Below, piece by piece: positions 1 to 6,858 of a stretch of 64,000 bases of DNA. Made by a program: the position numbers and the translations under genes. The stretch comes from a virus, in the IMG/VR virus record IMGVR_UViG_3300033145_001370, positions 1 through 64,000 of that record. One strand, written 5' to 3'. Position 1 is the first letter of the stretch, and every line of letters starts with the position of its first letter. The notes under the pieces are model-generated. The model worked only from the letters and a program-made list of their open reading frames with translations, did no database searches and was not told where the DNA came from.

Positions 1-53
1 TGCCCTACTTCTATACACAAGGGAGTTGGTAAACCAGAAAGGAGGTGATAGAT

Positions 54-881
54 ATGAGAAAAATGCTAACCGTATGTGTAGTATTAGTAGCTCTGTGTCT
101 AGTAGCAACCTCTGTGTTTGCTGCCCTAAGCTTACACTGGGAGCTTGATGGTAAAGAGGGATGGGACGTAACGGGGAACACCTGCCGGTACAATCTAAAG
201 GAGATAAAGATCTACTTGGATGGCTGGGATACGACATCGTTCCATTCCGAGATGCTCTTGGGAGTTCAGCTGTTTGTCTTTCATGACAAGTATGACATTC
301 GGATAAATCTGGAGAACAGCTATCCTAACGACACGTGGCATGGTGGCCCGTTTGATCCGGGACTTTCATCTGCGCAGTATATGGAGAGAGGTAAGCTTAA
401 GCTGGTAACATCCGTTGCCGGTTGTGTTTCCGTAACAGACCACATCCTGCTGTGGACATTAGAGTATGAAAGTATCTCCTATATAAATGGAGATATCGAA
501 GTCCAGCTGGACTTTCCGGGAGCGGGAGGAGCTGTTCCCAGTGGTGTGGGATGCACTGTGCCAATGGTAGAGAACGCTGTTGGTAGTTACGCTACGATAA
601 ACATCTGGAACGTAGATCAAGACGAGAACGGATGTTATGACTGGTGTGAGTGCCAAGGAGACTTCGATCACGACCTTGATGTGGATGGTACCGACCTGTT
701 TACCTTTAAGGAGAACTTCTTTAGAAAGGACTGCACCACACCAAACCCCTGTAACGGTGACTTTAACTGTGATGGAGATGTGGATGGATCGGACGGGATC
801 ATAATCAAGAGGAACTACTTCCGGAAGTCTTATGGTTTGAACCCTTGCCCGTTATGTGCTATCGGGGCATGCCCTTATTAA
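54..881 (+). CDS. Secreted protein with C-terminal dockerin-type calcium repeats
   Basis: This 275-residue protein begins with a classic Sec signal peptide (basic MRKM start, hydrophobic core, VFA-A cleavage site near residue 24). The middle resembles a beta-rich, cohesin/BACON-like binding domain that I cannot name. The C-terminus carries two dockerin-like EF-hand loops: D203-x-D-x-D-x-D-x-D-G-x-D214 and a second from D236 (GDVDGSD), each followed by a helix ending in NFF or NYF, with flanking Cys residues. Dockerins bind calcium and dock to cohesins in cellulosome-like or cell-surface assemblies. The ATG at 54 is preceded by AAAGGAGGTGAT; a GTG at 45 in frame lies inside that ribosome site and is not the start. 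It heads a cassette of exported proteins. No partner cohesin is recognised in the window. Export is well supported; the binding role is inferred. Confidence 0.8.
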   Translation: MRKMLTVCVVLVALCLVATSVFAALSLHWELDGKEGWDVTGNTCRYNLKEIKIYLDGWDTTSFHSEMLLGVQLFVFHDKYDIRINLENSYPNDTWHGGPFDPGLSSAQYMERGKLKLVTSVAGCVSVTDHILLWTLEYESISYINGDIEVQLDFPGAGGAVPSGVGCTVPMVENAVGSYATINIWNVDQDENGCYDWCECQGDFDHDLDVDGTDLFTFKENFFRKDCTTPNPCNGDFNCDGDVDGSDGIIIKRNYFRKSYGLNPCPLCAIGACPY

Positions 882-894
882 GGAGGTGAGAGAT

Positions 895-1281
895 ATGAAG
901 AAACTTATAAGTATGATTGCGTTGGTAGTGATGTTGCAAGGAGTAGCCTTAGCGGACATATGGGTAGAGCCTTATGAGTTGACAAGAGGGATCTTTCTAA
1001 CAAGAATATTTAAACTCTACATCAGCATTAATGCGACGATGTACCAGATAAATCCAGAAACAAACGTTGAGTTTGGCCCTCCTACTTCCGGGATCTATCT
1101 AGGGCATGTGTTGGATCCAAAGAGCGGCGGCTTGTATGCCTTTGGTCTGCTATGGCCTGCTATAGTAACAAGGGATACATACCTAGAGATTCGTGTTTAC
1201 GGTGGAGATCAAGGGGGGAAACTAAGTGGGGTAGGATTTGGCGTTAACGTAAAAACCTTTCTCTTAGGAGGTGGCCAATGA
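895..1281 (+). CDS. Small secreted hypothetical protein
   Basis: A 128-residue protein with a clear signal peptide (MKK start, hydrophobic residues 5-17, cleavage after ALA near residue 20). The mature part is about 108 residues, beta-rich, with no Cys and no recognised family. The start at 895 follows AAGGAGGTGAGAGAT. Its stop overlaps the next start (ATGA), so it is translationally coupled to the M64-like peptidase, which suggests the two act together outside the cytoplasm. The fold resembles a small periplasmic or cohesin-like module only loosely; I do not assign a function. Confidence 0.7.
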   Translation: MKKLISMIALVVMLQGVALADIWVEPYELTRGIFLTRIFKLYISINATMYQINPETNVEFGPPTSGIYLGHVLDPKSGGLYAFGLLWPAIVTRDTYLEIRVYGGDQGGKLSGVGFGVNVKTFLLGGGQ

Positions 1282-2678
1282 AGACAATAGCAACCGTGCT
1301 GTTGAGCTTGCTCATCATGTGTGGGAGCGCAATGGCCAAGAAATATGAGATCCTGCTGAGATATGAGAACGGGAATATCTCGCAGGTAGAGAACAACTGT
1401 ACGAGTAAGAAGGGTAGGCTCATGTCTACTAAAAGGATCGTTGATGGAGAGGCAGTTGTGAGAGAAGTAGGGAACAATCCAAACGTAAAAAAGGGTAAGT
1501 TGAGATTGCTTTCTAATGGCGTGACTGTTAACGAGATAGAGATCTCTTTCGACCATATGCAGCGTATCACCGAACAGATGGTAGACGGTGAGCTGTTCGG
1601 ACGATCTGATCCGGTGGAGAACAAGGTGTTTGTAGCAGAGCTCCCATTTGACGAGAGTGTGGACGCTATAGAGATCGTCAGCGGTGACAAGCGTACACGG
1701 TCTGCCAGCACAAACATAATACCTATCAGCGAGTTCGTGGATGATAGTGGTAGGGGTATGCAGTTTCAGGAAGATCCCTGTGATCTGCGTATCGTTATCT
1801 TGCCTGAGTGGTACTCGATTGATGAAGCTGGTGCTCAGAGATTTCGTACGGAAGCAGCAAATATTGCAGAGCATATATTAGAAACTCCACCTTATAGTGA
1901 GTTCGCAAACAAGATCAAATTCTACTGGCCGTTCTACCCGGATCAGATGACTACACAGGACACAGTAATTGAGCCAAGTGGAGACTATTACCCTTTTGAG
2001 AGTACCTGTGTCAACTGCCACGCAAGAGAGATGAATGAACACTGGGATGAGCTTTACGTGCTCATAAATGATGATGACCGGCATGCTGGAGCAGCGGATT
2101 GGGAATGTGCTTATCCCGATACACCCATATCTGCAAGTAGGGATACTTTTAGCTGGGGAACGAACAATCAGGGAACCTATAGGTTTATTGGGTTGCATGA
2201 GATAAGTCATTCCGGCCCCGGGTTGAGAGATGAGTATGTGTATGAGGTTAATGATGTGCCGTTGTTTAACCCTTATCCTAATCCGTGTTCAGAGGATAAC
2301 TGCTGCGAGAACTGTGATATTGTGCTTGATGCTGATTGTAATAACGATCACAAAGTAGACCTCTTTGACGTTAAAATTCTAACTGAAGAGTATGGCCGGA
2401 GCAACTGTTACTATGTCCCATGCGATGCTGACTGTAACGACGATGGGCGGGTTAGCGCTCCCGACATATATGTCATGAGACAGGAGTTTGGAGAGACCTC
2501 TTGTGGCTGGGACTTGGAACCCGGCTGTGAGGGTTGTCAGAAAGGATGCACGTGGCTAAATTACTACCGCTGTGGGCAAGTCGCTTGTGTCATGCATCAG
2601 GTAAGCGGAGTAAACTTTTGCAATAGATGTACTGATATGATCAGGACACACTTACAACAATGTTTTAATCACCACTAA
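1278..2678 (+). CDS. Secreted peptidase M64-like metalloprotease with internal dockerin repeats
   Basis: This 466-residue protein has a signal peptide ending SAMA near residue 20, then a beta-rich N-domain. It then has the zinc-protease signature of peptidase family M64 (IgA-peptidase type): H307-E-x-x-H311 followed seven residues later by D318-E-Y. After it comes an insertion with two dockerin-like calcium loops (around D351-D362 and again about 30 residues on, each followed by an EYG or EFG helix end). Then follows the Cys-rich C-terminal piece (CVMHQ, FCNRC), which matches the CxM...FCxxC end of M64 enzymes. The dockerin pair therefore sits inside the peptidase fold rather than at the end, which is unusual. 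The enzyme would cleave extracellular host or competitor proteins. Coupled by ATGA to the upstream secreted gene. Family assignment is good; the substrate is unknown. Confidence 0.8.
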   Translation: MKTIATVLLSLLIMCGSAMAKKYEILLRYENGNISQVENNCTSKKGRLMSTKRIVDGEAVVREVGNNPNVKKGKLRLLSNGVTVNEIEISFDHMQRITEQMVDGELFGRSDPVENKVFVAELPFDESVDAIEIVSGDKRTRSASTNIIPISEFVDDSGRGMQFQEDPCDLRIVILPEWYSIDEAGAQRFRTEAANIAEHILETPPYSEFANKIKFYWPFYPDQMTTQDTVIEPSGDYYPFESTCVNCHAREMNEHWDELYVLINDDDRHAGAADWECAYPDTPISASRDTFSWGTNNQGTYRFIGLHEISHSGPGLRDEYVYEVNDVPLFNPYPNPCSEDNCCENCDIVLDADCNNDHKVDLFDVKILTEEYGRSNCYYVPCDADCNDDGRVSAPDIYVMRQEFGETSCGWDLEPGCEGCQKGCTWLNYYRCGQVACVMHQVSGVNFCNRCTDMIRTHLQQCFNHH

Positions 2679-2696
2679 CCAGAAAGGAGTGATGCG

Positions 2697-2951
2697 ATGC
2701 ATAAGATTGTGAGAGTGATTGTGGGGTTGTTACTGCTTGGCTTACTCGTTACTGGCTGCTCAGTAGAACCATCTAAGATTAATAAAGGTCATGCAAAAGA
2801 TATGAGTGAGAAGCTGACCTACTTTAGAGACGCTAGAACAGGACTATGTTTTGCAACGATAGCAAGCAGAAAGAGCTTTTCTACTGATCAGAGCGGACTC
2901 GGGCTAACACGGGTAGACTGCACAGCGTGTGCAGATCTTATTGTTAACTAA
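2697..2951 (+). CDS. Small predicted lipoprotein
   Basis: An 84-residue protein with a lipoprotein signal peptide: basic start, hydrophobic run and a lipobox LVTGC, placing the lipidated Cys at about residue 21. The mature part is only about 64 residues, with CTAC near the end. The start follows AGAAAGGAGTGATGCG. It is the fourth exported product in a row and may anchor to the envelope. Phage lipoproteins of this size often act in superinfection exclusion or as spanins; no sequence motif proves either here. Confidence 0.65.
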   Translation: MHKIVRVIVGLLLLGLLVTGCSVEPSKINKGHAKDMSEKLTYFRDARTGLCFATIASRKSFSTDQSGLGLTRVDCTACADLIVN

Positions 2952-2968
2952 CAGAAGGGAGAGATACT

Positions 2969-3187
2969 ATGCAAGAAGCACCACCAATAGGGCCAAGCAC
3001 AGTTGCACCGATGGGGAAGAAGAAGAAGACAGCTAAGAGGGCCTCGTTCATGGGGGAGAAGTGTGGCGAGTGTCACAGGGAGTTTAAGATAGAGAAAGAC
3101 TATGATGAGTATAAGCTCACGTGTCCTTACTGCGGGAAAAGGGTAAAGAGCACGAGGATATTAGAGCAGAGAGCTGACAACAAGTAG
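2969..3187 (+). CDS. Zinc-ribbon protein
   Basis: A 72-residue protein with a Pro-rich start, a basic KKKKTAKR segment and a zinc ribbon made of CGECH and CPYCGKR, about 18 residues apart. Such ribbons bind one zinc ion and often contact nucleic acid or basal transcription proteins. The ribosome site is AGAAGGGAGAGATACT before ATG. It is the first of many short zinc-ribbon genes in this early-type block. Specific function unknown. Confidence 0.65.
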   Translation: MQEAPPIGPSTVAPMGKKKKTAKRASFMGEKCGECHREFKIEKDYDEYKLTCPYCGKRVKSTRILEQRADNK

Positions 3188-3190
3188 GCG

Positions 3191-3206
3191 TATATACATG
3201 TATATA
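3191..3206. promoter_or_regulatory. Perfect 16-bp palindrome over a start codon (putative operator)
   Basis: TATATACATGTATATA is a perfect palindrome. It overlaps the ATG (3198) of the next gene, which has only a weak ribosome site. A copy differing at one position lies at 61907-61922 in the main control region, just upstream of a sigma70-type promoter. A dimeric regulator could bind both, but AT-rich palindromes can arise by chance. Confidence 0.35.
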
Positions 3207-3548
3207 GGTAGTTTGGTGAAAATACTACGCCGTATTTTCTGGAAGCGGGTGATTAGTGGACAGCAGCTCCTCGAAGGGTATGAGATACCAAAAGGATGGG
3301 GGATATCTTATGTCAGGTGGGATGCTGACTTCACTATCATTCACCCGCTTCCATTAAACTATGTGGTGGCTGCGGTAAGGTGGTTGATGCATAAGATTAA
3401 GCTCCCGTGGTTTGTTAGAAAGGAACAGGAGAGGATACAAGGGGAATACTTTAGGGGCTGGAAGGAAGGATGGAAAGACTGTGCTGAGAAGGATCTTAAG
3501 GATAGGATGAGGGAGTGGGAAGAACACGCAAAAAGAGAGAGAGGGTAA
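3198..3548 (+). CDS. Hypothetical protein with basic amphipathic N-terminus
   Basis: A 116-residue protein with an N-terminal region rich in Arg, Lys, Trp and Leu, a hydrophobic stretch in the middle (NYVVAAVRWLM) and a charged coiled-coil-like end (KDLKDRMREWEEH). No family recognised. The ATG lies inside a 16-bp palindrome and has only AAGTAGG upstream; a GTG at 3214 is an alternative start. It precedes the endonuclease Q-like gene by three bases, so the two are probably co-translated. Confidence 0.55.
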   Translation: MYIGSLVKILRRIFWKRVISGQQLLEGYEIPKGWGISYVRWDADFTIIHPLPLNYVVAAVRWLMHKIKLPWFVRKEQERIQGEYFRGWKEGWKDCAEKDLKDRMREWEEHAKRERG

Positions 3549-3551
3549 GTA

Positions 3552-4814
3552 ATGTTCTACGCTGACCTACACATACACGGGAAATTCTCAAGTGGAGCGT
3601 CACCTAAGATGATGTTCCCTGACATAGCAAAGGTGGCCAGACAAAAAGGGATCAGCGTCATGGGAACAGGGGATTGCTTTCATCCGGTATGGATGGACTG
3701 GATCGGAGAGTTGGAAGAGGATCCAGATACGGGGCTCCTGCAACATCGGGATCATGAAACACTCTTCCTCCCTACCGTTGAAGTGAGTTGTGAAAAGGGA
3801 CGGAAACGGATGCACATGTTACTGTTCTTCCCGGATGGACAGATGGTGCATAGGATAAGAGGAAGGCTGGAGAAGTATGGGAACTTAGACAGGGACGGTC
3901 GGCCATCACTCAAACTCCTTCCCGGTGAACTGATGGATGTTGTAAAGAGTAAGTTCGATGATGTACTTGTGGTGGCTGCTCATATCCTGTCCCCTTGGAC
4001 CGGGATACTGGGTGATAAGAACCATTACGAGTCTATCTTCGAGGTTATGGATGTGCTACCAGACGCTATAGAAACAGGACTATCGGCTGATAAAGGCATG
4101 GTGATGAGCATTGGGGAGTTGAATGGTGTGCCCTTACTTTCTTTCTCTGATGCTCACTCCCTGCCTAATATCGGGAGAGAGGTAACAAAGTTTGAAGGGG
4201 AAATTAGCTGGGAGAATATAGCTGACCAGATCAGGAAGGGGAGTATAGATACTATCGAATTCCCACCACCACTAGGTAAGTACTATTACTCCGGGCATAG
4301 AGACTGTAACTATTCTGTGGGAGCTGGTGGAAGACCTATCTGTCCAAAATGTTACAAGCGGATCACCATGGGAGTGGAGCAAAGAGTGGCAGATCTCGGT
4401 GGGAATGAGGGGGACAAGAAAGAAACCTACATGATACCGCTCAGGCATTTGATTGAGATGCGGACAACGCATAAAAAAAACAACATCTATAACTCATTCA
4501 TGCAAAATAACGTGGAGATCCCGCTGCTGGCCACTATGGACCTGTGGCCTGTTCAGATGGATAACTGGATAAAAGAGGTAGTCTTCCTTACACGAAACAA
4601 ACAAATGGGGATCATACCCGGATACGATGGGCAGTTTGGGAAGGTTGTCCATCTCTATAATATGTTAAAGAAGAAACTGAACAAGTCAAACGATCTCTTT
4701 ATGAGTAACCATGACCACAAGAAAGTGTGGGATGAGGCCGGACGTATTAATAACTTGATGATGAGCGGTAAGATGATCATTACTCAAGAAGAATATGAAG
4801 AACTATACGAATGA
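3552..4814 (+). CDS. Endonuclease Q-like PHP-domain nuclease
   Basis: This 420-residue protein matches the EndoQ layout from end to end. It has an N-terminal PHP domain with D5-L-H7-I-H9, the SDAHSLPNIGRE metal-ligand segment, then GKYYYSGHR. A zinc-binding cluster follows (C252, then C264-P-K-C267) with the KRITMGVEQRV continuation, and the C-terminal GYDGQFGKV motif is present. EndoQ, known in Thermococcales and some bacteria, nicks DNA 5' of deoxyuridine, hypoxanthine, xanthine and abasic sites. A phage copy could police deaminated bases in its own DNA or attack host DNA with modified bases. Length is normal for the family and all key motifs are present. It follows a small gene by 3 bp and overlaps the next by 20 bp. 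Identification is by motif memory, not by a search. Confidence 0.78.
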   Translation: MFYADLHIHGKFSSGASPKMMFPDIAKVARQKGISVMGTGDCFHPVWMDWIGELEEDPDTGLLQHRDHETLFLPTVEVSCEKGRKRMHMLLFFPDGQMVHRIRGRLEKYGNLDRDGRPSLKLLPGELMDVVKSKFDDVLVVAAHILSPWTGILGDKNHYESIFEVMDVLPDAIETGLSADKGMVMSIGELNGVPLLSFSDAHSLPNIGREVTKFEGEISWENIADQIRKGSIDTIEFPPPLGKYYYSGHRDCNYSVGAGGRPICPKCYKRITMGVEQRVADLGGNEGDKKETYMIPLRHLIEMRTTHKKNNIYNSFMQNNVEIPLLATMDLWPVQMDNWIKEVVFLTRNKQMGIIPGYDGQFGKVVHLYNMLKKKLNKSNDLFMSNHDHKKVWDEAGRINNLMMSGKMIITQEEYEELYE

Positions 4815-5283
4815 TCCGTACTGGAACTTGTCGATCGCTATTATTAAGCAAGCTGTTGATGACTGTGTTATAAAAAGAGAACGTTTGAGTCATGGGCTGG
4901 AATGGATCAGGCGTGTTGAAAACGACCCGGAGTATTACCTGTTTGAAAGTGAGGAAGAAATGTTCCCATCGTTCTTGGCTATCTGTGTATACTTTGATCT
5001 GTCCCCTCATTATTTGAGAGCTCTTATAAAAGGATACTTGGAGGATAAGAGTGTCAGGGTTGGCATGTCATCGATCAACATGTTTAGACAAAAGATGAAG
5101 AGAGAGAGAAGGGTTAAGAGAAAAGATTTGAGCCTGTGGGGGTGGGGTAAGCTTAGGATAGATAAGAAGGGACTGAACAAACTTATAGAGGTACTAAAAG
5201 AGAACAAGGAGATCAGAGAGGAGCTAAGTTATCTTGAGACAGGGAGGATTGTGAAATATTATGAGTGGATTGGACAAGGTTAA
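4795..5283 (+). CDS. Hypothetical phage protein
   Basis: A 162-residue, mostly helical, charged protein. Features include YWNLSIAIIKQAVDDC near the start, an FDLSPHYLRALIKGYL segment that could be a helix-turn-helix-like DNA contact, and a very basic RRVKRK stretch before the C-terminal helices. Its start lies inside the end of the EndoQ-like gene (20-bp overlap) with AAGAAG upstream, so it is coupled to it. A role beside EndoQ in DNA handling is plausible but not shown. Confidence 0.6.
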   Translation: MKNYTNDPYWNLSIAIIKQAVDDCVIKRERLSHGLEWIRRVENDPEYYLFESEEEMFPSFLAICVYFDLSPHYLRALIKGYLEDKSVRVGMSSINMFRQKMKRERRVKRKDLSLWGWGKLRIDKKGLNKLIEVLKENKEIREELSYLETGRIVKYYEWIGQG

Positions 5284-5509
5284 GAGACTTTTTAAGCCAA
5301 GAGGTAAGGGAGGACTGATGAGAGAACGAGAGTTTTGTATAATCTGTGAAACTCCTATCGACTACACTTCTGATGGGGCATGGTACAACGTAGACATCTC
5401 AAAAGGATATAGCTCGTGGCATCCACTCTGCGAGGTAGTCATCTGTGAAAAGTGTGTTAAGGAGGAGAAGGAGAAATGTGTGCGGGTAATTATGGATCTG
5501 CTCAGGTGA
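5261..5509 (+). CDS. Cys-rich small protein, probable zinc binder
   Basis: Up to 82 residues. The core has CIICETPIDY, a conserved-looking W/H patch (SSWHPLCE) and CEKC, which together could hold one or two zinc ions, RING-like. Two starts are possible: ATG 5261 (GGGAGG 12 bases upstream, overlapping the previous gene) and ATG 5318 (GGGAGGACTG directly upstream, better spacing). The second would drop a basic 19-residue leader. Function unknown. Confidence 0.55.
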   Translation: MSGLDKVKRLFKPRGKGGLMREREFCIICETPIDYTSDGAWYNVDISKGYSSWHPLCEVVICEKCVKEEKEKCVRVIMDLLR

Positions 5510-5616
5510 TCAAGAAGGTTTGGCTTGGTAAAAAAAAGAAAGAGGTGAAGAGAGAAGGTAAGCTTAGAACTATAGAGGTTAAGGGAAAGGAGGTGAAGGT
5601 ATGGGAACGATCGTAG
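5476..5616 (+). CDS. Very small basic protein (46 aa)
   Basis: An overlooked short gene. The ATG at 5476 is preceded by AAGGAGGAGAAGGAGAA, one of the best ribosome sites in the block, and the frame runs to TAG at 5616. The product is very lysine-rich (GKKKKEVKREGK) with a KVWER end, and could bind nucleic acid. It overlaps the previous gene by 34 bp and the next by 16 bp, a degree of packing seen throughout this region. Short enough that coding status rests mainly on the ribosome site. Confidence 0.45.
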   Translation: MCAGNYGSAQVIKKVWLGKKKKEVKREGKLRTIEVKGKEVKVWERS

Positions 5617-5795
5617 TTAAGACAGATGAGAAAGATGTCCATACTGGAGACGGTGCACTCATTCATATCCCGGAAGAGTTATGGGAGCTGTCAAAGAAGC
5701 ATAGAGTGTACGTAGAGGATAGTTTTACGGGAGAGAGGGTGCTGGTGATTGACATGAACGAGCTGGTTAAGAAACCTATTCGAGAAGGAGAGTAA
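5601..5795 (+). CDS. Hypothetical small protein
   Basis: A 64-residue acidic protein with a compact beta-rich pattern (VVKTDEKDV, IHIPEELWEL, VYVEDSF, RVLVIDM). The pattern is reminiscent of small SpoVT/AbrB-like or SH3-like folds, but no motif is decisive. ATG follows AAAGGAGGTGAAGGT. Four bases separate it from the next gene. Confidence 0.55.
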   Translation: MGTIVVKTDEKDVHTGDGALIHIPEELWELSKKHRVYVEDSFTGERVLVIDMNELVKKPIREGE

Positions 5796-5798
5796 GAT

Positions 5799-6002
5799 AT
5801 GAGCTTATATGACTACAGACAATCGGTAGAGTTAGCAGCAGAAGATCGTCCGTTCTACACTCTTATCATGGCAGCAATGCGGCAGGCTGATAGTGATAAT
5901 GCAGATATATTGAGAGAGGCATTCCCGGAAGTGTGGGATGAGCTTCAGGAGAGGTATCATGCTTCGGGTGGGCTGATTGGGAAGGAGGTGAATGATGGAT
6001 AA
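5799..6002 (+). CDS. Conserved phage hypothetical protein
   Basis: A 67-residue acidic helical protein with the pattern S-x-x-LAAEDRPFYTLIMAAMRQAD, then LREAFPEVWDELQERYHA-GG. I recognise this as a small family widely found in phages and prophages of many bacteria, always of about this length and always unnamed. The frame overlaps the next gene by 11 bp. Function unknown. Confidence 0.7.
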   Translation: MSLYDYRQSVELAAEDRPFYTLIMAAMRQADSDNADILREAFPEVWDELQERYHASGGLIGKEVNDG

Positions 6003-6333
6003 GTACAGGAAGAAACCGGTAGTGATTGAGGCAGAACAATGGTTTAAAGTAACTGGTGATGAGAAGGCAATGCACGGGAGAAAACCCGAAGACTTGCCAA
6101 TATATCATTTGCAGGTGGGTTATTACAGACATCCTAAACTTGACGGACAAATAAAATGCAAACGATGTGGCGACATAATGCACATTCATGGCTGGATAGA
6201 TACTCTTGAGGGTGGTCATATTGTATGCCCTAGTGATTGGATAATCAAAGGGATTAAGGGTGAGTTTTATCCATGCAAGCCAGACATATTTGAAGCTACT
6301 TACGAGGAGGTGAGTGATGGAGAAGAAAGATAA
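5992..6333 (+). CDS. Conserved phage protein, PGDWI/FEATYE family
   Basis: A 113-residue member of a widespread phage family: KYRKKPVVIEAEQW at the start, CKRCGD in the middle, then HGWIDTLEGGHIVCPSDWIIKGIKGEF and KPDIFEATYEEV at the end. In other phages the segment before HGWI varies in length and may or may not hold the Cys pair, as it does here. The start is ATG 5992 or the adjacent ATG 5995, after GGAAGGAGGTGA. The biochemical role of the family is not known to me. Confidence 0.75.
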   Translation: MMDKYRKKPVVIEAEQWFKVTGDEKAMHGRKPEDLPIYHLQVGYYRHPKLDGQIKCKRCGDIMHIHGWIDTLEGGHIVCPSDWIIKGIKGEFYPCKPDIFEATYEEVSDGEER

Positions 6334-6670
6334 ACTTGAGCTAATATTGGTAGGGTTATTTGTGATACTGATAATGATTCTCCTGTTCTACACTATTCCA
6401 GCTATGAGCTGGGAAGAGATCACGGTATGGGACAATGACTGGAGTTCAAGTAGCGAGGTGAGGGTTATACCATACTCTAGGTGGGATAGTCAGCGAGGGA
6501 GCAGCTATGGGTATGTGTATAGCTATGGCCAGCCTTATTATAACTGGATCCCGCCAGCAGAAAGGGAGCTGGAGAGACAGGAGATCAGGAGAGAGGACTG
6601 GTGGGGAGGTGAGTATAAAGAGTGGCTAGGAGAGCAGGGAGTGAGTAAGGGGGAGATGATAGGATGGTAG
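6317..6670 (+). CDS. Single-pass membrane-anchored hypothetical protein
   Basis: A 117-residue protein. A short charged N-terminus (MEKKDKLE) is followed by one strongly hydrophobic helix (residues about 8-28, LILVGLFVILIMILLFYTI). After it comes a Trp/Tyr/Ser/Gly-rich segment with WDNDW, YGYVYSYG and PAERELERQE. ATG 6317 after GAGGAGGTGAG is preferred over GTG 6314. A spanin- or exclusion-type envelope role is possible; nothing proves it. Confidence 0.6.
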   Translation: MEKKDKLELILVGLFVILIMILLFYTIPAMSWEEITVWDNDWSSSSEVRVIPYSRWDSQRGSSYGYVYSYGQPYYNWIPPAERELERQEIRREDWWGGEYKEWLGEQGVSKGEMIGW

Positions 6671-6846
6671 GAAGACTGTGGGGCTGGTTCTTGTGTCATG
6701 TCATGGGAGATCACGACTGGACGTGTGCAGCAGAACAGGGGATCAAACCTACGCCTCTTCAGGTTAAGAACGGGATGGAAGGGTTCAAGGACTATGCTAC
6801 GATGTACTGTAAGCAATGTGGAAAGATTAGCATGTTACAACTTTAG
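6664..6846 (+). CDS. Small Cys/His protein of a phage family
   Basis: A 60-residue protein. It has CHVMGDHDWTC near the start and CKQCGK near the end, which together form a probable zinc site. Proteins with a CxxxGDHxWTC block occur as small unnamed phage proteins. ATG overlaps the previous stop region (TGATAGGATGG) and GGGGGAGATGATAGG supplies the ribosome site. Confidence 0.6.
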   Translation: MVGRLWGWFLCHVMGDHDWTCAAEQGIKPTPLQVKNGMEGFKDYATMYCKQCGKISMLQL

Positions 6847-6858
6847 AAAGGAGGGCGC

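Noticed and set aside
1209-1874. 221-residue minus-strand frame opposite the M64-like gene
   Set aside because: Antisense shadow of a well-supported gene; no ribosome site.
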